DNA of 64,000 bases from Humidesulfovibrio sp. (GTDB lineage: Bacteria; Desulfobacterota; Desulfovibrionia; Desulfovibrionales; Desulfovibrionaceae). Shown here piece by piece: positions 51,289 to 60,534 of the stretch. The position numbers were made by a program, and so were the translations under genes. The DNA lies in NCBI RefSeq assembly GCF_030689645.1, contig NZ_JAUYFU010000020.1, forward strand, positions 1 through 64,000, given 5' to 3'. How positions within the stretch are numbered: position 1 is the stretch's first letter; each line of letters opens with the position of its first letter. The notes under the pieces are model-generated. The model made no database searches, had not been told where the DNA came from, and saw only the letters and a list, made by a program, of their open reading frames with translations.

Positions 51289-52794
51289 TTACAGCCCTTC
51301 GCCCAGCGCAGCGGCCAGACCGGGGATGGTGTAGTCTTCAGGCTGGATGTTCGGGACAAAGCCGAAGCGCTCCAGGGTCTTGGCGGTGACAGGCCCGATG
51401 CAGGCGATCTTCACTTCCGGGTACTTTTTCAGGGTATCGGGCGCGAGCAGGGTGAAGAAATTCTCCACGGTGCTGGAACTGGTGAAGGTGATGGCCTGGA
51501 TCTTTCCTTTTTCCAGAGCGTCCACGATTTCGGAGGGATCCTGCTGGGTGAGCTTGGTCTCATATACTGGCAAAATGCGGACGTTGGCTCCGGCCCGGGC
51601 CAGCTCTTCAGGCAACACCTCGCGGGCCACCTTGGCGCGGGGGATGAGCACATGCTTGCCCGCAATGCCGCGCTCGAGCAGTCCGGCCACCACTTCCTCG
51701 GCCACGTATTTGGCCGGAACGAAGTCCGGGGTCACGCCGCGCGCCTTCAGTTCGTCGGCGGTGGCGGGCCCGATGGCGGCCACGCTGAGTCCGCCCAGGG
51801 TGCGGGTGTCCAGGCCGATCTCGGCCAGCTGGTTCCAGAAGTGCTTCACCCCGTTCACCGAGGTGAAAATGAGCCAATCCACGGCGCCCAGGCCAAGGAT
51901 GGCCTTCTCGACCTCTTCGTAATCGTCCAGGGGCTCCACCGTGATGGTGGGGAATTCGTATACGCAGGCGCCCATGTTTTTCAACACGTCGGCCAGGTCG
52001 GTGGCCTGTTCGCGGGCGCGGGTGACCACCACGCCCTTGCCGAGCAGCGGTTTCTTCTCGAACCAGGAGAGCTTCTCGGCCAGGGAGCACACGCCGCCCA
52101 CGACGATGATGCTGGGCGCGGCGAACTTGCGCTTCTCGGCCTCGGCGGCCACGTTCTCCAGGGTGCTGACCATGCTCTGCTGGTTGCAGCGCGTGCCCCA
52201 GCGCACCAGGGCCACGGGGGTGTCCTTGTGGCGGCCGTTCTTCATGAGGTTGCCCGCGATCATGGGCAGGTTCTTGACGCCCATGTAGAACACCAGGGTG
52301 CTGTTGCTCTTGCCGTAGACTTCCCAGTTGTGGCCGGACTCTTCCTTGGTGGGGTCTTCGTGCCCGGTGATGAAGCACACGCTGGTGGTGTGGTCGCGGT
52401 GGGTGACAGGAATGCCCGCGTAGGCCGGAGCAGCCACGCCAGCGGTGACGCCGGGCACGACTTCGAAGGTCACGCCCGCCTCGACCATCTCCTCGGCTTC
52501 CTCGCCGCCGCGGCCAAACACGTAAGGATCGCCGCCCTTGAGGCGGGCCACGCTCTTGCCCTCTTTGGCCTTGCCGATGATCAGCGCGTTGATCTGGTCC
52601 TGGGGCAGGGTATGGTCGCCGCCCTTCTTGCCAACGTAGATGATCTCAGCATCCTTGCGGGCGTATTTGAGGAATTCCTTGTTGGCCAGGTAGTCGTAGA
52701 CCACCACGTCGCAGGTCTCGATGAGCTCCTTGGCCCGGATGGTGAGCAGGCCGGGATCGCCGGGACCCGCGCCGATGAGGTAGACTGTGGACAT
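51289..52794 (-). CDS. cobA-hemD: CobA-HemD fusion: uroporphyrinogen III methyltransferase/synthase
   Basis: The protein has 501 residues from the ATG at 52794, which has GGAG six bases upstream; a TTG four codons earlier is less likely. Residues 1 to about 250 are the SAM-dependent uroporphyrinogen-III methyltransferase: VYLIGAGPGDPGLLT, RLKGGDPYVFGRGGEE, EVVPGVTAGVAAPAYAGIP. Residues about 255-501 are uroporphyrinogen-III synthase: VVTRAREQATDLADVL, DWLIFTSVNGVKHF, IGPATADELKARG. The fusion makes precorrin-2 from hydroxymethylbilane, the entry to siroheme, heme d1-type and cobalamin pathways. It follows the GNAT gene by 12 bases in the valS operon. Confidence 0.95.
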   Translation of the reverse strand: MSTVYLIGAGPGDPGLLTIRAKELIETCDVVVYDYLANKEFLKYARKDAEIIYVGKKGGDHTLPQDQINALIIGKAKEGKSVARLKGGDPYVFGRGGEEAEEMVEAGVTFEVVPGVTAGVAAPAYAGIPVTHRDHTTSVCFITGHEDPTKEESGHNWEVYGKSNSTLVFYMGVKNLPMIAGNLMKNGRHKDTPVALVRWGTRCNQQSMVSTLENVAAEAEKRKFAAPSIIVVGGVCSLAEKLSWFEKKPLLGKGVVVTRAREQATDLADVLKNMGACVYEFPTITVEPLDDYEEVEKAILGLGAVDWLIFTSVNGVKHFWNQLAEIGLDTRTLGGLSVAAIGPATADELKARGVTPDFVPAKYVAEEVVAGLLERGIAGKHVLIPRAKVAREVLPEELARAGANVRILPVYETKLTQQDPSEIVDALEKGKIQAITFTSSSTVENFFTLLAPDTLKKYPEVKIACIGPVTAKTLERFGFVPNIQPEDYTIPGLAAALGEGL

Positions 52795-52806
52795 GGTGTT
52801 CTCCAA

Positions 52807-53361
52807 TCAGGCTTTGCGTATCAAGGTGATGGCCCGCGCATCGGCCAGGACCACGGAGGTCTCGACCTGGCGCGCCGGGATGTTCCAATAGGTGCGCAGA
52901 AGTGTTTCCTTTTCCGCATGCGAGGTCAAGGTGAAGCCGTGCTTCTGGTAGAAGCCCACGGCCCAGTTCGCGGCGGCCCAGGTGCCCATGAGCATGGGCC
53001 GCTCAGCAATGCCCACAAGATGCGTAAGCAGCTTGCCGCCCACGCCCTGTCCGCGCTGCGCAGTGCGCACGTAGGCATGGCGTATAAGCGTCACGTCGCC
53101 AATGCCCGCAGGGGCATCGTTGGCAACGTCCTGAATGCCCATGACGCCCACCAGTTCGCCGCCGACCTCAGCGCCCCAGAAACGCACGCCAGCGGTGATT
53201 TCACTGCGCAGCTCGTCCAAGGGCATGTAGGGCTCGTGGTAGCGGTCCGCCGGGATGACGCCCTTGTACGCGGACGCGGCGTCGTTGACGATGTCCGCCA
53301 TGCATGGCTCCTCAGCGGGAACGCAGGGCCGAATACGCATTTCCTGTGCGGCAAAAGACAT
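52807..53361 (-). CDS. GNAT family N-acetyltransferase
   Basis: The protein has 184 residues. The acetyl-CoA-binding motif A is visible as HAYVRTAQRGQGVGGKLLTH, after the beta strands GGELVGVMGIQDV and DVTLIRHAYV; FYQKHGFTL is the motif B region. The substrate is unknown. The gene lies four bases after valS and 12 before cobA/hemD, so it is the middle gene of an operon. Its ribosome-binding site is inside the valS stop region (GAGGAGG). Confidence 0.88.
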   Translation of the reverse strand: MSFAAQEMRIRPCVPAEEPCMADIVNDAASAYKGVIPADRYHEPYMPLDELRSEITAGVRFWGAEVGGELVGVMGIQDVANDAPAGIGDVTLIRHAYVRTAQRGQGVGGKLLTHLVGIAERPMLMGTWAAANWAVGFYQKHGFTLTSHAEKETLLRTYWNIPARQVETSVVLADARAITLIRKA

Positions 53362-53365
53362 AGTC

Positions 53366-56089
53366 CTAGGCCTCCTCGGTCAGAGCGCTCTTGAGCCGCT
53401 CCTGCAATTCCGCCAGTTTTCCTTTGGCGTCCTCCAGGCCCGCCAGCTTCTCCTGCTCCGCAGCCACGATGTCGGCCGGGGCGTTGCCCGCAAAACCGGG
53501 GGCCGAAAGCTTGCCCTTGAGCGCGGCCAGCTGCTTGTCCAGCTTGCCCAACTCCTTGTCGAGCCTCGCCACCTCGGCGTTGAAGTCCACGATGCCCTTG
53601 AGGGGCACGAAGATGCGCGCGCCCTCCACAACCGCCGTGCCGCTGGCGCGGGGGCCGGTCTTGCCCGGGCCGATGTCCGAGGAATCGATGCGGCCCAGCT
53701 GGGCGATCAAATGCGCGTTGCCCGTGAGCACGGCCTGAGCGCCGTCAAAGGCGCCGTCGGTGTCGATGATCAGCGGCAGCTTCTTGGCCGGTTCGATGCA
53801 CAGCTCGGTGCGGATGGTGCGCACAGCACCCACCACGCCCTGGAAGAAGGCCATGTCGCGGGCCGCCTGCGGGCTTTTGCACTCCGGCCTGCGCACAGGA
53901 TAGGGCTGGCAGGCAAGTTCCTTGTCCGTAATGCCGGGCAGCACGCTCCAGATCTCCTGGGTAACGAAGGGCATCACCGGGTGCAGCAGCACCATGGTCT
54001 CAGAAAGCACGGTCAAAAGCACCTTGCGCGTGGCGTCCTTTTTGGCCTCGTCCTCGCCGTAGAGGTCGCCCTTGGCCATTTCCACATACCAGTCGCAGAA
54101 CTCGTTCCAGATGAACTTGTACAGGCCCTGGGCGATGTCGTTGAAGCGGTATTCCAGGGTGGCGCTCTCCACCTCGTCCTTCACTTCCTCAAGGCGGTGC
54201 AGGATCCAGCGGTTGGCCAGGGGCGCGTTCTCAAGGGCCTGGGCCAGCGTGGCCTTGGGGGCCTCGGGCAGGTTCATGAGGGCGAAGCGGGCGCTGTTCC
54301 AGATCTTGTTCACGAAGTGGCGGTAGCCCTCGATGCGCTTTTCACTCAACTTGATATCGCGCCCCATGGCGGCGAAGGCGGTGAGGGTGAAGCGCAGGGA
54401 GTCGGTGCCGTACTTGTCGATCATCACCAGCGGGTCGATGACGTTGCCCGTGGACTTGCTCATCTTCTTGCCCTGCTCGTCGCGCACAAGGGCATGAATG
54501 TACACGTGGTGGAAGGGCACCTGCTCCTGGAAGTGGATGCCCATCATCATCATGCGCGCCACCCAGAAGAACAGGATGTCGAAGCCGGTGACCAGCACGC
54601 CAGTGGGATAGTAGGCCTTGAGCTTGTCCGTCTTCTCGGGCCAGCCCAGGGTGGAGAAGGGCCACAGGGCCGAGCTGAACCAGGTGTCCAGCACGTCGTC
54701 TTCCTGCTTCAGCGCGCCGCCGCACTTGGCGCAGCCATGCGCGAGGTCAGCCGGATCCTCCATCTGCACTAGGAGCTCGCCGCAGGCCTGGCAGGTCCAG
54801 GCCGGAATGCGGTGCCCCCACCAGATCTGCCGGGAGATGCACCAGTCGCGGATGTTGTCCAGCCACTCGTAGTAGGTCTTTTCCCACTGGGCCGGGAAGA
54901 TCTGCGTCTGGCTGGGCACGGCCTCGCGCGCGGCCTTGGCCAGGGGGCCCACCTTCACGAACCACTGCTCGCTCACGTGGGGCTCGATGACGCTCTTGCA
55001 GCGGTAGCACTCGCCCACGCTGTGGTCGTGGTCGGCGATGTCCACCAGGAGGCCCAGCGCCTCCAGATCCTCCACCACCTTGTCGCGGCAGGCGGTTTTG
55101 GAGAGGCCCCGGTAGGCCTCGGGCGCGTTCTCGTTCATGTGGCCCGTGTCGTCGATGACCGGGATGACTTCGAGGTTGTGCGTTCTGGCCAGCGCCCAGT
55201 CGTTCATGTCGTGGGCGGGCGTAATTTTGAGGCAGCCGGTGCCGAATTCCTTGTCCACGTAGGCGTCGGCTATGACCGGGATCTGCTTGCCCACCAGGGG
55301 AAGAACCACTGCCTTGCCGATGGCGTGGGTGTAGCGCTCGTCCTCCGGGTGCACGGCCACGGCCACGTCGCCCAAGAGGGTCTCGGGGCGCGTGGTGGCG
55401 ACGATGAGTTCGCCGGAGCCGTCGGCCAGCGGATATTTGATGCGGTAGAGCTTGCCCTTCTTGGGGGCGTGCTCCACCTCGTCGTCGGCCAGGGCCGTGT
55501 GGCAGCGGTTGCACCAGTTGACGATGTAGTTGCCCTTGTAGATGAGCCCCTCGCCGTACAGGCGCACAAAGACTTCGCGCACGGCCTTTGACAGCCCCTC
55601 GTCCAGGGTGAAGCGCTCGCTGGTCCAGTCCACTGATGCGCCCATGCGGCGGATCTGGTTCAGAATGCGGTCGCCGTACTCCTTTTTCCAGTCCCACACG
55701 CGCTCGATGAACGCCTCGCGGCCCAGGTCGTCGCGCTTCTTGCCCTCTTTTTTCAGCTGGCGCTCGACAACGTTCTGCGTGGCGATGCCCGCGTGGTCGG
55801 TGCCGGGCACCCAGAGCACGCTCTTGCCCTGCTGGCGCATGAAGCGGCACAGGATGTCCTGAAGCGTAAGGTTCAGCGCGTGGCCCATGTGCAGCGCGCC
55901 CGTGACGTTGGGCGGCGGAATCACGATGGAGTACGGCTGCTTCTCGCCGGAAAGGACTTCAGCCGGATTGGGCGAGAAGGTCTTGTTGTCCTCCCAGTGC
56001 TTGTTCCAGCGGGCCTCCACATCAGCGGGCTCGTAGCCCTTGGGCAATGCGGCGTCCTGCGGAGCGGCGGGAGCGGAAATATCGGACAT
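53366..56089 (-). CDS. valS: Valyl-tRNA synthetase
   Basis: The protein has 907 residues, normal for bacterial ValS, and starts behind AAGGAGAATTC. The class I signatures are HMGH (residues 67-70, in PPPNVTGALHMGHALN) and KMSKS (about 538-542). The editing domain (IKYPLADGSGELIVATTRPE, HDMNDWALARTHNLEVI) and the C-terminal coiled-coil arm (VARLDKELGKLDKQLAALKG) are present. It charges tRNA-Val in the cytoplasm. I see no T-box or other leader in the 130 bases upstream. It leads an operon with the GNAT and cobA/hemD genes. Confidence 0.97.
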   Translation of the reverse strand: MSDISAPAAPQDAALPKGYEPADVEARWNKHWEDNKTFSPNPAEVLSGEKQPYSIVIPPPNVTGALHMGHALNLTLQDILCRFMRQQGKSVLWVPGTDHAGIATQNVVERQLKKEGKKRDDLGREAFIERVWDWKKEYGDRILNQIRRMGASVDWTSERFTLDEGLSKAVREVFVRLYGEGLIYKGNYIVNWCNRCHTALADDEVEHAPKKGKLYRIKYPLADGSGELIVATTRPETLLGDVAVAVHPEDERYTHAIGKAVVLPLVGKQIPVIADAYVDKEFGTGCLKITPAHDMNDWALARTHNLEVIPVIDDTGHMNENAPEAYRGLSKTACRDKVVEDLEALGLLVDIADHDHSVGECYRCKSVIEPHVSEQWFVKVGPLAKAAREAVPSQTQIFPAQWEKTYYEWLDNIRDWCISRQIWWGHRIPAWTCQACGELLVQMEDPADLAHGCAKCGGALKQEDDVLDTWFSSALWPFSTLGWPEKTDKLKAYYPTGVLVTGFDILFFWVARMMMMGIHFQEQVPFHHVYIHALVRDEQGKKMSKSTGNVIDPLVMIDKYGTDSLRFTLTAFAAMGRDIKLSEKRIEGYRHFVNKIWNSARFALMNLPEAPKATLAQALENAPLANRWILHRLEEVKDEVESATLEYRFNDIAQGLYKFIWNEFCDWYVEMAKGDLYGEDEAKKDATRKVLLTVLSETMVLLHPVMPFVTQEIWSVLPGITDKELACQPYPVRRPECKSPQAARDMAFFQGVVGAVRTIRTELCIEPAKKLPLIIDTDGAFDGAQAVLTGNAHLIAQLGRIDSSDIGPGKTGPRASGTAVVEGARIFVPLKGIVDFNAEVARLDKELGKLDKQLAALKGKLSAPGFAGNAPADIVAAEQEKLAGLEDAKGKLAELQERLKSALTEEA

Positions 56090-56219
56090 GAATTCTCCTT
56101 GAATGCGCGGTTGCCGCGGCCAGGCGGCGGTTTGCCCCTTTTGCCGGTGCCCCTTGTCAGGGTCGGCTTGCCAGGGAGGGCGGGCGCGGATAGGATGCCC
56201 GGAAACCCTGGGAGCTCAA

Positions 56220-57578
56220 ATGACGCGCGTTTTCGTCTTGTGGGATGACTCGCACCTGTGGGGCCTGCTGGTGCTGCGCTCGTTGCGCGCGCTCGGAGTG
56301 CCCCACGGGATTTTACGCGCACATGACATAGCCGAGGGCGCGCTGTCTGGCAAGCCCGAGGCCTTCGGCCCGTCTCATGGGGGCTCCGCCATCTCGGGCG
56401 GTGGAGAAGCGCACGCCCAACATCCTTCCCTGCTCATAGTGCCGGGCGGCTGGGCGCGAGGCAGGGCCCTGCGCCTGGGCGAAGCCGGGCTCGCGGCCAT
56501 CCGCGAGTTTGTAGCACGCGGCGGAAACTATCTCGGCTTTTGCGGCGGCGCAGGCCTGGCCCTCACCAGCCCGCGTCCGGGCGAGAGTCTGAACCTCTGC
56601 CCCTGGGGCCGCATGGGCTTTGCCGGGCGCTTGCAGCATTTTCTTTCCGGCGACGTGCGCCTGGGCCTGAACGCGGGCGCAGGCGATGACCTGATCCTGC
56701 CCGGCGCAGCCGAAACCCTGGCGCAGGTGTGGTGGCCCGCCCAGTTCGCGCCGCCGCCGCGCGCGGCCAATGACGGCGTCATAGTGCTGGCGCGCTATGC
56801 GGGCCTTGGCCCGGACTTCTGGGTGGCCGACCTGGACCTCTCGCGCTTCCCGGACGAGGCGCTGAACGATTGGGAGAACCTCTACGGCCTGCAAGTGCGG
56901 CCGAATTTCCTGGCAGGCCGTCCGGCTGTCATCTCCGGCCGCTTCGGCCAGGGCCGCTACGTTTTATCCTACCCGCACCTGGAAACGCCGGATTCGCCCC
57001 AGGCCAACGCCTGGCTGGCGCACCTGCTGTGCGGCCTCGCGGCGGACGACTGCCCCGGCGACACGCGCATCCCAGCCTGGAAGGTCGGCCAGGAACCCGC
57101 GCTCTGGGCTGACCCAGCGCTGCTGGAGGCCAAGGCGGCGCTTAAGGAGGCCATCGGCGTGGGGCAGGAGCACCTGCTTCTGTTCTGGCGCAACCCCTGG
57201 CTGCTTGGCTGGCGGCGCGGCGTGCCCGGTCCGGGCATCAACAGCGTGTACGCCCTGGTGTGCGAGGCCCTCGAATGCCCGCCGCCCGCTCCGGGCAGCC
57301 CGGCCCAGACCTTCTGGGACGCGCACGCGGCCGACTTCGCACGCCTGGCCACCCTGTTTTGCAAGGGGCTCTCCGGCCTGCTTCTGGCCGAGCGCCTGGA
57401 CATGACCGTGCGCCAGACGCCGGGCGTGGATGGGGCGGACGACATGTTCTCCAAAAACCTGCGCGACATGCGCGCCGCGCTCTTCGGCCCGCCGCCAGGG
57501 GCCGGGGGCATCTGCGGCCAGATGCTGGGGCTGCTTGAGGATCTGTGCGCGGGGCTGTGGGACACGACCGCCCGTTGA
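56220..57578 (+). CDS. BPL_N domain protein (amidotransferase-like)
   Basis: The protein has 452 residues, starting at the ATG at 56220 after GGGAG. The N-terminal ~260 residues resemble BPL_N, the class I glutamine-amidotransferase-like domain found at the N-terminus of eukaryotic biotin-protein ligase: [23 protein letters not shown], and [15 protein letters not shown] with the nucleophile-type Cys, then [13 protein letters not shown]. No biotin ligase domain is present. The C-terminal ~190 residues, ending in many Leu-rich helices, are not recognised. The gene is divergent from valS and precedes the guanidine riboswitch by 50 bases. The function is unknown. Confidence 0.8.
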   Translation: MTRVFVLWDDSHLWGLLVLRSLRALGVPHGILRAHDIAEGALSGKPEAFGPSHGGSAISGGGEAHAQHPSLLIVPGGWARGRALRLGEAGLAAIREFVARGGNYLGFCGGAGLALTSPRPGESLNLCPWGRMGFAGRLQHFLSGDVRLGLNAGAGDDLILPGAAETLAQVWWPAQFAPPPRAANDGVIVLARYAGLGPDFWVADLDLSRFPDEALNDWENLYGLQVRPNFLAGRPAVISGRFGQGRYVLSYPHLETPDSPQANAWLAHLLCGLAADDCPGDTRIPAWKVGQEPALWADPALLEAKAALKEAIGVGQEHLLLFWRNPWLLGWRRGVPGPGINSVYALVCEALECPPPAPGSPAQTFWDAHAADFARLATLFCKGLSGLLLAERLDMTVRQTPGVDGADDMFSKNLRDMRAALFGPPPGAGGICGQMLGLLEDLCAGLWDTTAR

Positions 57579-57628
57579 CACCCGTCCGCGCCTGAACTAC
57601 CGCATCTTCAACGCATTCACCCGGCCCT

Positions 57629-57671
57629 GCGGGACGACCCGCCTGCGCCGCCCTTCCATGGGGACGACCCC
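57629..57671 (+). promoter_or_regulatory. Guanidine-II (mini-ykkC) riboswitch
   Basis: Two short GC stems each cap an ACGA tetraloop: GCGGG-ACGA-CCCGC (57629-57642) and GGGG-ACGA-CCCC (57660-57671), separated by 17 bases. The second ends nine bases before the AAGGA ribosome-binding site of the exporter gene. Twin hairpins with ACGR loops next to the Shine-Dalgarno sequence are the defining layout of the guanidine-II class, which turns on translation when guanidinium binds. Confidence 0.9.
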
Positions 57672-57693
57672 GCCAGCTTCAAGGAACACCATT

Positions 57694-58011
57694 ATGTCGT
57701 GGATCTATCTGGTCATCGCCGGGGTCTTCGAGGTCGCCTGGGCCGTGGGGCTCAAGTCAACCGAGGGCTTCACCAAGCTCGTGCCCTCCCTGCTCGTCGG
57801 CGGGGCAATGATCGCCAGCATGGGCCTGCTGGGCCTGGCCGTGCGCCAACTGCCCATCGGCACAGCCTACGCCGTGTGGACGGGCATAGGCACCCTGGGC
57901 GCGGCCATATTCGGCATGCTGGTGCTGGGCGAGCCAGCCGGAGCGCTGCGCCTGGGCTGCATCGGGCTCATCGCCGCAGGCATCGTGGGCCTCAAGCTGC
58001 TGCACACGTAG
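57694..58011 (+). CDS. gdx: Guanidinium exporter Gdx (SugE-type SMR protein)
   Basis: The protein has 105 residues and four membrane helices, the size of a small multidrug resistance family protein. The conserved Glu in the first helix is in [30 protein letters not shown] and [11 protein letters not shown] are typical of the SugE/Gdx branch. Gdx proteins exchange guanidinium for protons as dual-topology dimers. The guanidine-II riboswitch directly upstream supports this substrate over quaternary ammonium compounds. AAGGA lies nine bases before the ATG at 57694. A shared hairpin terminator follows. Confidence 0.95.
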   Translation: MSWIYLVIAGVFEVAWAVGLKSTEGFTKLVPSLLVGGAMIASMGLLGLAVRQLPIGTAYAVWTGIGTLGAAIFGMLVLGEPAGALRLGCIGLIAAGIVGLKLLHT

Positions 58012-58058
58012 AACCAAGCGCCTGCCAGCAGACGCGGGACCCGGCGCAAGACAAAGCA

Positions 58059-58092
58059 AAAGCCCCCGAGCCATGCAGGCTGCGGGGGCTTT
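58059..58092. terminator. Terminator between gdx and the RRM gene
   Basis: AGCCCCCG-AGCC pairs with GGCT-(G)-CGGGGGCT, one bulged G, five-base loop. On the minus strand TTTTGCTTTG follows the stem, so it mainly ends the RRM transcript; on the plus strand only a weak TTTGT follows. Confidence 0.7.
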
Positions 58093-58132
58093 GTCATCAA
58101 AGTGCTAACTTTCTGAAGGTGCTTCTTTTCTG

Positions 58133-58399
58133 CTAGTAGCGGCGGGGCGGGCGGGGAGCACGCTCCTTGGCCTCGTTGACGCGCAGGGTGCGGCCACCGA
58201 AGTCTTTGCCGTCGAGGGCCTCAATGGCCTTGACGGCTCCTGCGTCCTCCATCTCCACAAAACCGAAGCCGCGGAAACGGCCGGTTTCGCGATCCATGAC
58301 GAACTTGACCATCTGCACCTCACCGAACGTGACGAACAGATCGCGAATTTCATCTTCCTTGGCGCTGAAAGGCAGATTGCCAACGTAAATGGACTTCAT
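58133..58399 (-). CDS. RRM-domain RNA-binding protein
   Basis: The protein has 88 residues. It is a single RNA-recognition motif: RNP-2 is IYVGNL at residues 4-9 and RNP-1 is RGFGFVEM at about 43-50. The aromatic RNA-contact residues (Tyr5, Phe45, Phe47) are kept. A short Arg/Pro-rich tail (RAPRPPRRY) follows. Such proteins are known from cyanobacteria and several proteobacteria, some induced by cold. The start has GGAGTAGGAAG in front. The unusually long leader (58400-58662) may carry regulation. It is convergent with gdx. Confidence 0.94.
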   Translation of the reverse strand: MKSIYVGNLPFSAKEDEIRDLFVTFGEVQMVKFVMDRETGRFRGFGFVEMEDAGAVKAIEALDGKDFGGRTLRVNEAKERAPRPPRRY

Positions 58400-58662
58400 C
58401 GCTTCCTACTCCTCAAGTGAAATACACGGAATACCCGCCTTGTTTCGCCCGCGTACGACATCACCCGAAGCCGCGTTTGGACGCCCCAAGCTTGCCTTGA
58501 CCTATTTGCCGCATTATCCCAGCACATAAAAAACAGCAAGGGTAAAAAGACCTGAATACGGGGGTGTTGCAAGAAAAAACTCATCGCTTGATTACCCTGC
58601 CTTGCCACCCCTGCCAGGGTAAAAGCTGCGGAGCCTTACGCAATCGACGTTTATTGGTCTTT
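58400..58662 (-). promoter_or_regulatory. Leader and promoter region of RRM gene
   Basis: These 263 bases contain no gene. Read on the minus strand there is a possible extended -10 promoter: TGGGATAAT with the GATAAT at 58518-58513, and TTGCTG further upstream at 58539-58534 (spacing of 15 bases, shorter than ideal). That would give a 5' untranslated region of about 100 bases. The stretch is AT-richer than its surroundings. Confidence 0.35.
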
Positions 58663-60534
58663 TTAGCCCCGGCGCCGCAACAACGGCCCCCGGCTGCCCC
58701 CTTCAAAAATATCTAATGCAGGGCTGGCGCTTGCATCATACAAATCAAGCAGCTGGTTGGCCTTTTCCACCTGAATCTCCGTGCGGGCCCCCTGCGCGTT
58801 CATATACTGCTCCGGCCCGGATTCCCCTGCACGCGTCTGCGCCCGCGCCGAAATCCAGCTCGAAACGCCGCTTTCTGGCCCTTCCGCCAGCGCCTCCGTG
58901 GTTTTCGTCTTTAACGCGGAAAGGAACCCCTCAGCCCCCAGCAGGGTTTCCTGAACCGCATCGGGCCGCGAAAGCAGGGCGGTCAAAAATGTTTCCTCCG
59001 CCAACCATAAGAACTGGCTGGCGCGCTCGATGCCGATCTGACCCAGGGCGCTGGCGCGGGTGGCTGCCATGCTGTTCCAGCCGTCAGCCAAGCCGGGCCG
59101 GATTTCCGAGGCGCTCTTGGTCAGCATGGCGCCAACGTCATTGTAGGCCGAGAGCACATCGGCCAGGGAGTCGGCGAGGCCCGTCGCGCCCTCGATGACG
59201 CGCACGGGCGCTGCCTCGCCAAAGGTGCCGGAAACGCCAAGGGTGAGTCTGCCGGAATCGGCGCTGAAGGTGCCGGTGGGGCTTTGGCGCACCTGGCCGT
59301 CGATAACGGCCTCCCCAGTGCTGCCCGGATGGGCCAGAACATCCATTCCGAGCGCGGCCAAGAAGTTCTCCGAGGCAGCGTCCGCGCCGGAAAGCCTGAG
59401 CCGCCAGCCGCTCTTCTGCGTTGCCGGCAGCGCCTCCACGCCCAAGGCGTCGGCAAGGCCGTGCTGCCCGCCCACGCTGTCGGGCAGATCCCACACGCGC
59501 TTGGCCGGCACCAGCCGCGCCACCATGGCCGGGCTGGCCGAGCCCAGCACATTGGCCATGCGCGAAAGCACATCCCGCCATGTGTCGCCGCTGGACACCC
59601 GGATGCTCACGCTGCCAGATTCACCCAGGGAGTCCGCGCTTTGTCCAACAGTGGAAGGGCCCACAAGATAGTCCAGGGTGTAATTGCCTGGGGCCAGGGT
59701 GGTGGGCGCTTCGGGGTCAAATCCCTGGCTGGCGTAGCGGGTGGGCTTCGCCGCAGCAAGCCCCGTCACGTTGGTGACGCCCTTGTCCGCTAGGCCGTCT
59801 TTGCTGCCGGGGCTCACGTTCTCGGCGGAGAGCCCCAGCCAGGAGGCCAGCCTGTTCGATGCGCTGGCCGTGGCCGCCAGGTCCACGTCCAGACGCGTTA
59901 GTGAGGCGTCGGCGCGCAGGGCCAGGGTTTGCAGACCGTTCAAGTAGCCGTCGGTGCTGGTGCTCGCCAAGGCATCCACGGGCAGGGACGAGGCGTTCAC
60001 TGCCCCGGCCACGGCGTCGAAGACTTGTCCAGTGGTCCAGCCTGAGCCGATGCTGACGCTCAGTTCGTCCGACCTCTCGCCCAGGGACAAGGTGAGGGCG
60101 TAGGTTCCCGCAGCCATGCCCGAGGCCGAGGCCCCGTTGCGCGGGGTGGTGGCAAGGCGTTCCTCCAGGGAGGACACGCCATAGGGATTCAGGGTGGCGG
60201 AGAGGTCGGCGGAGAGATTGGCCGGCACGCTCACCAATCGCGTGCCCGACAAACCCGAGCCCGGCAGGCCGGACCCGGAAAGACCAGAGGGCCAGACCAC
60301 GGCGTCGAGGCGTTGGTTGAGGCGGCTGAACGCGCCGGAGAGGGTGTCGGTCAGGGAGCCGATGAGGCGGTTCTGGGTGGCGGCGGAGAAGGGGTCGCGA
60401 GTTTCCGGGGCGGCGGGATCGGTTGGGCCCACGCGCACGCGGCTGTTTTCAATATAGAGGGAGACCCCGGCAGCAAAACTGGTCTGCCCGGGTTCAACCG
60501 CGTTGGCTCCCTCCTGCCATCTGAAGGTCGTCAT
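58663..60534 (-). CDS. FliD-like flagellar-associated protein, function unclear
   Basis: The protein has 623 residues from the ATG at 60534, which overlaps the truA end by 41 bases. It is rich in Ala, Ser, Gly and Leu and has no signal peptide. Two segments, about residues 143-185 and 283-340, share a pattern (YxLxx then SVSIxxGxTWxxV then AxxxxA), which resembles the repeated N-terminal modules of hook-associated FliD. The C-terminal part (QVEKANQLLDLYDAS) is coiled-coil-like. Neighbouring fliJ and motE genes support a flagellar link. It could be an unusual cap or hook-associated protein; the assignment is tentative. Confidence 0.6.
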   Translation of the reverse strand: MTTFRWQEGANAVEPGQTSFAAGVSLYIENSRVRVGPTDPAAPETRDPFSAATQNRLIGSLTDTLSGAFSRLNQRLDAVVWPSGLSGSGLPGSGLSGTRLVSVPANLSADLSATLNPYGVSSLEERLATTPRNGASASGMAAGTYALTLSLGERSDELSVSIGSGWTTGQVFDAVAGAVNASSLPVDALASTSTDGYLNGLQTLALRADASLTRLDVDLAATASASNRLASWLGLSAENVSPGSKDGLADKGVTNVTGLAAAKPTRYASQGFDPEAPTTLAPGNYTLDYLVGPSTVGQSADSLGESGSVSIRVSSGDTWRDVLSRMANVLGSASPAMVARLVPAKRVWDLPDSVGGQHGLADALGVEALPATQKSGWRLRLSGADAASENFLAALGMDVLAHPGSTGEAVIDGQVRQSPTGTFSADSGRLTLGVSGTFGEAAPVRVIEGATGLADSLADVLSAYNDVGAMLTKSASEIRPGLADGWNSMAATRASALGQIGIERASQFLWLAEETFLTALLSRPDAVQETLLGAEGFLSALKTKTTEALAEGPESGVSSWISARAQTRAGESGPEQYMNAQGARTEIQVEKANQLLDLYDASASPALDIFEGGSRGPLLRRRG

